Below, piece after piece: positions 6,779 to 12,954 of a stretch of 12,954 nt of DNA. A program made the translations under genes and the position numbers. Within the stretch, counting starts at the first letter, position 1; each line of letters opens with the position of its first letter. The DNA is from Candidatus Peregrinibacteria bacterium. GTDB lineage: Bacteria > Patescibacteriota > Gracilibacteria > UBA1369 > UM-FILTER-53-11. The DNA is taken from contig JAHFJU010000033.1 in the NCBI GenBank assembly GCA_023245725.1, positions 1 through 12,954 on the forward strand, read 5' to 3'. The notes below the pieces were generated by a model. The model was given only the letters and a program-made list of their open reading frames with translations. It was not told the origin of the DNA and made no database searches.

Positions 6779-9700
6779 TCATTTGCCCATGCTTTCTGGC
6801 TGAGAATGCTTGCCAAATCGGCTGATTCCAAGGTAACCGAGAAGCGCGAGTGCGCTGCCTCCCAAAATATAGAGCAGGGTATTTTGTGAAATATCGACAT
6901 TGAACAGCGAGCCACTCAAATTATTTGCGCGTTGGCTACATTGTGCCTGAGTGAGTTCAGTTGCTGGATTATTTGTTTTATCAAAAACAATTTTTACGCT
7001 GTCTTTGTCTATTATTGTGCTTGAAGCTCCTGCTTGCGGTTGAGTCAACATTGAAACTTCGGTCTCAAATTGTCCTGATCCTCGTGGGCTGGTTTGCTGG
7101 TCAAATCGCTGAAAACTCAATACTGTACAATTGTTTTTTCGAGTTCCGTTTAGAAGACATTCGTTATTAATTCCTACATCTTGATAATCGTTTGAGCGAT
7201 TTCCGTCGCCGTTCGCATCGTTATAAATATTTTTATCGAGTTTAAAAAGAGGAACATCGTTTGCTCGTGAATCTCCCCAATAAAAAGACACATCTGCGGC
7301 ACAAGCGTTAGCAGGAATATGCAAAACTTTTTGTGAAGTTTCGAAATTTGCGAATCGGTTGTCGTAGTAGGCTTTCAAATCTGCCTGTGCGCTTTGACCT
7401 CGTGGTCGAGAAACGCCTGAATCTGTTGCGCCGTTAGAACCTCCTCGTACATCGACGAATTGAACAATCTCTGCGTCAGAATCGAAGTTATCGGTAACGG
7501 TCATTTTTACTTGGTAGCGACCTGTAGTAGGAAAATCGAAAACAGGGAACTGATCTGTAGAATCAATATCGTCTGTTTTATCGCCGTTACAATACGCCGG
7601 TTTGTTGTCGTTAGAGCAGCCGAATTCCTGTGAAAGATCAAAATCCCATTTCCACTCTTTAATTTGCGCCTGATGTTGCTGGTCAGGAGTTGATGCGTCA
7701 AAAAACTTCATGCGAAGCGGAATATTTGGGTCTGCCTCGTATCTGAAATTTGCACGCGGTGCATTTGAAGGAGTTGTTACAATTACTGGAATTTCGCGTG
7801 AATATCCAGCGGCATTTTTATCGTCTATAACTTTCAATTTAACTTTATATCCTGCGGCAGGACTCTTTTTAGTATAAGTATGAGTTATTGTAGGCGAGTC
7901 TGTTGGATTGTTATTTTGGAATCCGTCACCTTCAACGTCCCAAATATATTTTGAAATTTGGCCATCGTCGTCTGATGAACTTGAAGTAAATGTAACTTCT
8001 TCTCCTACACGAACTGTTGTACTTGGTTGAACATCGAACGATGCCGTTGGTGCTTTGTTTGGGCCATTTTTCACGAGCAAATGTGGTCGTCGATTTTCGT
8101 CGATCAAATCGTTACACTCTGCGGTTGAATTGTCGCTGTCTGTAAGTGAGACACAGAAAATAAATTCATTTTCTTTGCCTGCGTCGCCGTATGTTTCAAC
8201 TGTAAGCTCAGCTTGGTTTGATGAAGTATCAAGCACGCTGAATCTTTCTTCTGGATTATCTGGGTGGTAATACCAGAATTGATAATTTGTAATTCGTCCG
8301 TCTGAATCGGTTGCCCCCTCTGCGCGAAGTAGTACGCTTACAGGAGTCTCGTTTCCCGATGAACGTTTTTCGAGTGTTAATGCAGTGAGAGTCGGTTTGC
8401 TTGAAATAATCCGAATAGGAAATTGCTGTGTATTTTTCTTTGAAGCATCATCTTTCTGGCTTACCGTTAATTTTACCAATGTTGTAGCGTCGTCAGCGGT
8501 TAAGTCACGGTATGTGTGTGTGACAGAATCTTTTGTGCTTGTTTCTCCATCTCCAAATTCCCATGCATAATTTAATTTTGAAGGATTTTGAGAGCCGTCT
8601 GCCGCTATTGATTGACGTGCATCGAATGTAAGACGAACACCTCGATTTATTTCGAGCGCGTGTGCCGCATTCGAATTAGCGTCTTCAGGTAGCACAACTT
8701 CTGTGTCATTTTGCAAAACGCGAATGACTGCTCGTGGCTCATTACCGGCCGCGATTACAATGCGTTTAGTAATTGAGTTTTCGCCATTTGTTGCCGAAGC
8801 TGCATGCAAAGTCACTATGTATTCTTTTGCTTTGTCGTAAACATGCGCCTCGCTGAACGGAGCATTCGCATTTGTAACTGTTAAATCTTTGCTTTCTCCG
8901 TCACCAAAATCAATGTCTGCGCTGTCTGCATTGTGAATTGTTCCTGCAAACGTGATTGTCGCGCGGTTGTCTGAAAGCTGCGCAACTGATTTCATGGCCG
9001 CCGCCCATTCAACTCCTATAGTAGATTTTACATCGAAGAATTTTTCAATAACTGATTCTTGTCTAATAAGAGGATTTGCATATGAGTCATTTACTCGTAG
9101 AACCATTTTGTATTTTCCGACTCGTGCGAATTTCAAACGAAGCAATTTTACAGCATCGCCTTCCATCGAAAGTTGGGTTGCAGCTTGAGAGGCCGTAACT
9201 GGTAGTTGTTGAAATGTAGATTCTGTGAGGGGTAGTTTGTCTCCGACTGAATTATAAACTTCCCACTTATAGTTAAGAGTGTCATCGACATCGGGGTCGA
9301 AACTTCCAGCCGAATCGAAGTCTATAATAGATGGGTCGCTAGGTACAGGACAGTTCTCAGGGCAGGCTCGCATATTAATTACGCCTCGTGGTTTTTGAGA
9401 TTTTATTTGAATAGAGATGTGTGATGTTTCTGTAGTACTCGGGTCTGTAACTGAAAGTTCCACTTTATATACTCCCGGATTTTTGAATTTCACTTGAAGA
9501 CGAGGGGATCCATCTTCGCTAACAATATCTCGGCATGCGGTTTTATCTGTAATTTCGCCGTTAGCACATTGATCATCGTTGGCCGTTGCGTCGTTGCCTG
9601 CATTATTTCGTGTATTATCAGCATAAATTTTCCACGCATACGAAATTATTGTTCCTGTGTCGCTATGCGATGATGATCCGTCAAACTCGATCAGTTCATC

Positions 9701-11797
9701 TTTTGCTGCAACAGTTTTATCGGGATTAATGCGCGCTGCAAGTGAGCTTACGAATACTGTAATTACAACGCGGTCTTTTCTTCCGGCTTTGTCGGTAACT
9801 TCAAGAATAAGAGGGTATCTCCCTTTTTTATAACGATGTGGTTCAGGATTAGCGCCATGAGAATCCGGTGCGCCATCGCCATATTTCCACAAGAAATCAC
9901 TTATATCGTTTCCGTATGAATCTTTTGTGCCTTCTGCGCTAAATGTTACCGCTCGAGTACCTTCGTCGGTTGTAATATGGTATTCCGATTCATTTATTGT
10001 TCCTGCTTTTTTTGGTGCTGCGCTTTTTTGAGATGAATCATTTGAGTCACCAGAGCCAATTTCATCACGATGCAAAACTTTTGCCTCGTTATCGCTGCTC
10101 GTTTTTGCAGTTAAAATTATTTTTGCAAGACTTGGTTTTACAGTAATTGCAATCGTAGCAAAACCGTCAGAAACCTGAGAATCCTCAGCTCCTTTTACAT
10201 TTAATCTAACAATATATGTTCCGGGTTGAGTGTAAGTACACGACAACACCGCCCCTTTAGATTCAGCATTGTTACATGTCACAAGGTTAGCATCTTGAAC
10301 TCCTGGTGTTCCATCGCCGTCTGGGTCCCAAAAATAATTTTCATCAGGAATCGTAGCGCCGCGTGGGTCACGAGAGCCAAGACCATTCAATTCAACTATA
10401 AGTGGCGCGTTTCCACTTGTAATATTCGCTTTAATATCTGCCGAAACAAACTTTATATTTTTAACAACTATAAGTAGTCGATTGAGCGACTGCATTGTAT
10501 TAACAAATTTCTTTGTGTTGTCTGCGCTATTTGCTTCGTCTATGCTGACTTCACTCAAAGTTTTTATATTGGTGAAAGATTCTACGAAAAGTCCGCCGAC
10601 TGTAACTGTCGGGTCTATTCCGGCAAATGCTTTTTGAATTTCTTGCGGGTCAACTTGATTTGTAAATTTAGGAGAATTGGCAGTCGAATCACTAGCTGAT
10701 GGTCCGATTATTTTCCACACGATACTAAGTCTCCCTTTTCTATCGTCAGCTGCTGTGGGTTGTTTAATATTTGAGTCGATTGTTTCAAGTGGCCCAACTA
10801 AATCTGAGAGAGTCTTTTTAAAATCATTTATAGGATGATTTTGTGAAGAGTCATTTGTGAAACTATCCTTTACATGTTTAACAATGTTATCTTTCGATAT
10901 TTCTCCGTTTTTTATTGCCGCATCTAAGCCATCATCGCTCATCGAAATGTATTTTGAAAGATACTCGTTCAATAACTTTTGTGATGCAATGTGAGTCTCA
11001 CTAAAAGTATCGGTGTTATTTTTAATTTCATTTATCCAATTGCTAATTTGTCCCAATATTGTTCGGTATTCAGAGCGTAATTTAATAGGATCTGTAGTAG
11101 TTGGTGGCTCAATTTGGTCAATTTTTATAAAAATTCCCTGAATGTTTACTATCGTTTTATATGCATTTTCAATAGCATTCATCGCAGATTGAATCTCAGC
11201 CGCGCCCAAACTATATATGCCACCTTGCGTTGTGGCCGCGCCAGCTGCGCCTTGAATTGCAACATTCGAATTAGGCGCGGCGGTTCTATCGCTTTGCCCT
11301 GTCGCCGCGAATTTAATAATCGTATTAACAAACGCGTATGAACCAGCTATCAAAATAATTCCTATCACCGCGTATTTAATTGCATTTTTTGCTTTACCTA
11401 AATTTTCGTCGTTTCCAGCAGAAGATACATATAAAATACCTGCGTAAACTATAACTATTACTGCTGCCAAACCTAAAAATCCTAGCACAAAATTTACTGC
11501 ATTTATTATAAATTGCCGTGCATTGTCAGTTTGTGTAAGTGAACTATCGAGACCATCTTTTGTTGGTGCATTTAGTCCTCCTTTAAAATCACTGAATGAT
11601 ACAACATTATTTGGATCGTCGCCCGATTTTGCCCAATCTTTCACTGAATCCCATGCTCCTCCCCAGCTAGCAGCATGTACTTGTTCAACTATAGGTAGTG
11701 AAAATCCAAAAATAAATATAGTCACTAAAATTGTACCTAACACTTTTTTCGCTATTTGTATCGATAATTTATTTTGAATTTTTTTATTTTTTTCCAT
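6779..11797 (-). CDS. Giant exported protein: pilin-like two-helix hairpin fused to about nine PKD-like domains
   Basis: Seen: 1,672 residues from the ATG at 11797. A signal peptide (1-42, basic start, hydrophobic core, VHA|A) is followed by two helices at about 97-124 and 141-162. The loop between them reads AGNDENLGKAKNA, typical of the CPR T4SS-pilin-like (VirB2-like) family. After a polar, probably helical spacer (175-445) come PKD-like domains centred on WDPDGDG (about 492), YGDG (638), YAWKI (720), YKWEV (840), DFGDG (963), YAWEFGDG (1080), YQFWYYH (1173), YIWDVEGDG (1284) and WKWDFD (1383); the third, fourth and seventh are divergent. A Cys-containing C-terminal domain (about 1455-1630) has a DANGDGNRSND Ca-site-like loop, then a final helix (about 1632-1655) with the tail RFGKHSQ. 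Positive-inside reasoning places the hairpin loop in the cytoplasm and the PKD chain outside, clamped to the membrane at both ends. Domain naming is from memory of the families. A role as stalk, adhesin or pilus-like platform component is inferred. Confidence 0.93.
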   Translation of the reverse strand: MEKNKKIQNKLSIQIAKKVLGTILVTIFIFGFSLPIVEQVHAASWGGAWDSVKDWAKSGDDPNNVVSFSDFKGGLNAPTKDGLDSSLTQTDNARQFIINAVNFVLGFLGLAAVIVIVYAGILYVSSAGNDENLGKAKNAIKYAVIGIILIAGSYAFVNTIIKFAATGQSDRTAAPNSNVAIQGAAGAATTQGGIYSLGAAEIQSAMNAIENAYKTIVNIQGIFIKIDQIEPPTTTDPIKLRSEYRTILGQISNWINEIKNNTDTFSETHIASQKLLNEYLSKYISMSDDGLDAAIKNGEISKDNIVKHVKDSFTNDSSQNHPINDFKKTLSDLVGPLETIDSNIKQPTAADDRKGRLSIVWKIIGPSASDSTANSPKFTNQVDPQEIQKAFAGIDPTVTVGGLFVESFTNIKTLSEVSIDEANSADNTKKFVNTMQSLNRLLIVVKNIKFVSADIKANITSGNAPLIVELNGLGSRDPRGATIPDENYFWDPDGDGTPGVQDANLVTCNNAESKGAVLSCTYTQPGTYIVRLNVKGAEDSQVSDGFATIAITVKPSLAKIILTAKTSSDNEAKVLHRDEIGSGDSNDSSQKSAAPKKAGTINESEYHITTDEGTRAVTFSAEGTKDSYGNDISDFLWKYGDGAPDSHGANPEPHRYKKGRYPLILEVTDKAGRKDRVVITVFVSSLAARINPDKTVAAKDELIEFDGSSSHSDTGTIISYAWKIYADNTRNNAGNDATANDDQCANGEITDKTACRDIVSEDGSPRLQVKFKNPGVYKVELSVTDPSTTETSHISIQIKSQKPRGVINMRACPENCPVPSDPSIIDFDSAGSFDPDVDDTLNYKWEVYNSVGDKLPLTESTFQQLPVTASQAATQLSMEGDAVKLLRLKFARVGKYKMVLRVNDSYANPLIRQESVIEKFFDVKSTIGVEWAAAMKSVAQLSDNRATITFAGTIHNADSADIDFGDGESKDLTVTNANAPFSEAHVYDKAKEYIVTLHAASATNGENSITKRIVIAAGNEPRAVIRVLQNDTEVVLPEDANSNAAHALEINRGVRLTFDARQSIAADGSQNPSKLNYAWEFGDGETSTKDSVTHTYRDLTADDATTLVKLTVSQKDDASKKNTQQFPIRIISSKPTLTALTLEKRSSGNETPVSVLLRAEGATDSDGRITNYQFWYYHPDNPEERFSVLDTSSNQAELTVETYGDAGKENEFIFCVSLTDSDNSTAECNDLIDENRRPHLLVKNGPNKAPTASFDVQPSTTVRVGEEVTFTSSSSDDDGQISKYIWDVEGDGFQNNNPTDSPTITHTYTKKSPAAGYKVKLKVIDDKNAAGYSREIPVIVTTPSNAPRANFRYEADPNIPLRMKFFDASTPDQQHQAQIKEWKWDFDLSQEFGCSNDNKPAYCNGDKTDDIDSTDQFPVFDFPTTGRYQVKMTVTDNFDSDAEIVQFVDVRGGSNGATDSGVSRPRGQSAQADLKAYYDNRFANFETSQKVLHIPANACAADVSFYWGDSRANDVPLFKLDKNIYNDANGDGNRSNDYQDVGINNECLLNGTRKNNCTVLSFQRFDQQTSPRGSGQFETEVSMLTQPQAGASSTIIDKDSVKIVFDKTNNPATELTQAQCSQRANNLSGSLFNVDISQNTLLYILGGSALALLGYLGISRFGKHSQPESMGK

Positions 11798-11811
11798 AAA
11801 ATAATCTGTTC

Positions 11812-11823
11812 ATTATACCTTAA
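11812..11823 (-). promoter_or_regulatory. Candidate internal promoter TTAAGGTATAAT before the 1,672-residue protein gene
   Basis: On the minus strand TTAAGGTATAAT directly follows the TAA stop of the upstream gene and ends 14 nt before the ATG at 11797. A transcript start about 7 nt after the -10 would give a leader of roughly 8 nt, close to leaderless. A -35 match (TTCCAG at 11840-11835) is weak. The same 12-mer occurs at 6761-6772. Confidence 0.4.
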
Positions 11824-12954
11824 TTATGGCTTTTCTGGAAGCTGTATGTTTCCAGCTTCGTTAAAAGGAGCCTGAACGGTAAATGAAGTAATGGTTCGAA
11901 CAATGGCAAATGCCGCTGCCGCAATTATAATTCCTATCAGTGCACTTTTTATGATATTTTTTGCTTTTCCAACCTTTTCATCATCACCAAATGACGATGT
12001 GTAAAGCATCCCTCCGTAGAAGAGCATAAGAAAAGCGCCAACTCCTATAAATGATGAAATATAATTAGTAAAAGTGGTAACTAAATTTTGTGCTGCTGCA
12101 TAGTCGATTCCTTTTTCGCCATAATCCGGAAACACTACTTTTTTAACTACGAACTCGCCAACACCAGCAACAATTAATCCAACTACCGAGAATGTAATAC
12201 GTTTTTTTGCAGTTCCAACGGTATCTTCATTACCTGCTGCGGTAACCATTCTAAAGCCTGCGAGTGCAATTGAGAAAACAGAGAAAGTCGCAAGTATAGA
12301 TAAAATAAAATCGTAAATTCCTTTAATCAATGTGCTTCCTGCTCCAGCACAGTCTTTCGCGTTTGTCACAGATCCGTAACATTCACCAAATTCTCCGAAG
12401 AACACTTTTTTAACCAACTCATCAGCGATAATTATTATAATAAAACCATAGAGCATCAATTTGAGAGTCATTTTAGCTTTTGGTTCAATCTCATCGATTT
12501 TTCGGCCTGCTGTAACCAGTTTAAGGCCTTGAATGATTGCTATTATCGTCGCAACTGTTCCGAGAAAATATTTCATAAAATCAATCACGACAAACACAAT
12601 CGAGGTGAGAGTATCTGCGCCGGAATCGGTTGCCGCCTCTTCGTGAAATCTGCCATCGAAATTATTTAGGCCGGTTGCATTTTGGTTTAGAACTTTTCGT
12701 AATGTTTCTTGTGGCAATTCATACGATTTTGCTGTGTCAGTTGGCGGAGGCGCAGATGAGCCTCCGCCACCATCAGATGAACCTCCTGCTGGCGCATCTT
12801 GAGATAGATTTTTTGAAGTTGCACCCAAAATATCGCCAAGCGCATCTCCTTGAGGTTGCGACATGTCCATTCCTACTGGTCCCGGGCCATTTTGTTTGCC
12901 GTCCGTACTTAAATTTCTAGCCTGTGCCATTACCGTTGTCACATTCAGACAAAA
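11824..12954 (-). CDS. Exported membrane protein with three tandem T4SS-pilin-like hairpins (5' end outside window)
   Basis: Seen: the frame is open to the right edge (376 codons to the TAA at 11824). Possible starts at 12942 (GTG) and 12930 (ATG) exist, but the visible N terminus FCLNVTTVMAQA reads like the end of a signal peptide with an A-Q-A cleavage site, so the true start probably lies upstream of the window. Numbering from the edge: a Gly/Ser/Pro-rich exported region at 13-90, then three units of two helices at about 116-185, 213-276 and 291-358. Units 2 and 3 carry the pilin-family loop (AGNEDTVGTAKKR, GDDEKVGKAKN); unit 1 has a diverged, basic loop (GRKIDEIEPKAK). The K/R-rich loops predict cytoplasmic turns, giving six helices. 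The outer loop between units 1 and 2 has two cysteines (ECYGSVTNAKDC). Pilin-like proteins of this family usually carry one hairpin. A VirB6-like channel or platform role is possible but unproven. It is 26 bp upstream of the pilin-PKD gene. Confidence 0.9.
   Translation of the reverse strand, partial: FCLNVTTVMAQARNLSTDGKQNGPGPVGMDMSQPQGDALGDILGATSKNLSQDAPAGGSSDGGGGSSAPPPTDTAKSYELPQETLRKVLNQNATGLNNFDGRFHEEAATDSGADTLTSIVFVVIDFMKYFLGTVATIIAIIQGLKLVTAGRKIDEIEPKAKMTLKLMLYGFIIIIIADELVKKVFFGEFGECYGSVTNAKDCAGAGSTLIKGIYDFILSILATFSVFSIALAGFRMVTAAGNEDTVGTAKKRITFSVVGLIVAGVGEFVVKKVVFPDYGEKGIDYAAAQNLVTTFTNYISSFIGVGAFLMLFYGGMLYTSSFGDDEKVGKAKNIIKSALIGIIIAAAAFAIVRTITSFTVQAPFNEAGNIQLPEKP

Noticed and set aside
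6779..6781. TGA as glycine (code 25, as in Gracilibacteria and Absconditabacteria)
   Set aside because: Thousands of codons in the window contain no internal TGA while glycine is common and encoded by GGN, so recoding is not supported.
12928..12942. GTG at 12942 or ATG at 12930 as the true start of the triple-hairpin protein
   Set aside because: Both would remove most of what looks like a signal peptide ending in A-Q-A; the frame stays open to the window edge, so the start is probably outside.
11824..12954. A complete type IV secretion or conjugation locus
   Set aside because: Only pilin-like hairpins are present. There is no VirB4, VirD4, VirB11, relaxase or lytic transglycosylase in the window.
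1..12954. tRNA, rRNA, CRISPR arrays, insertion sequences, attachment sites
   Set aside because: No cloverleaf, spaced direct repeats, transposase or rRNA-like sequence was seen; the recurring motifs are protein-domain repeats.

Overview
The window is an AT-rich stretch of a bacterial chromosome. All genes lie on the minus strand and encode membrane-anchored or exported proteins. More than 4,000 sense codons contain no internal TGA, so the standard bacterial code applies (stops used: TAA three times, TAG twice, TGA once). Three traits suggest a Candidate Phyla Radiation (Patescibacteria) genome: two-helix 'T4SS pilin' hairpins with a G-[ND]-[DE]-[DE]-x-[LV]-G-x-A-K loop, very large PKD-repeat surface proteins, and start codons without Shine-Dalgarno sequences. 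The phylum is an inference; there is no rRNA or marker gene.

Layout in transcription order (right to left). (1) 12954-11824: a 5'-truncated exported protein with three tandem pilin-like helical hairpins. (2) 11797-6779: a 1,672-residue protein with a signal peptide, one pilin-like hairpin, about nine PKD-like domains, a C-terminal domain and a final membrane anchor. (3) 6736-4436: a 766-residue protein with a Lys/Pro-rich tail, three membrane helices and six PKD domains. (4) 4431-4339: a 30-residue single-helix peptide. (5) 4297-3896: a 133-residue membrane-anchored protein ending in a four-cysteine module. (6) 3857-1377: an 826-residue surface protein with three beta-sandwich-like repeats, a copy of the same cysteine module and a TGPD-type C-terminal tail. 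(7) After a 247-bp gap with a good extended -10 promoter, 1129-1: a protein of at least 376 residues whose N and C termini resemble those of (6), with a TGPE tail. Genes 1-6 are separated by 4-42 bp and look like an operon or overlapping transcription units. TATAAT boxes sit just upstream of several starts, and two junctions share the 12-mer TTAAGGTATAAT.

Working model (inference): the cluster encodes a cell-envelope assembly. Proteins with pilin-like hairpins form a membrane platform, PKD chains form extracellular stalks or adhesins, and the cysteine-module and TGP[ED]-tailed proteins are anchored nearby. No ATPase, sortase, coupling protein or relaxase is present here, so secretion or conjugation cannot be claimed. 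No tRNA, rRNA, CRISPR array, insertion sequence or origin was seen.
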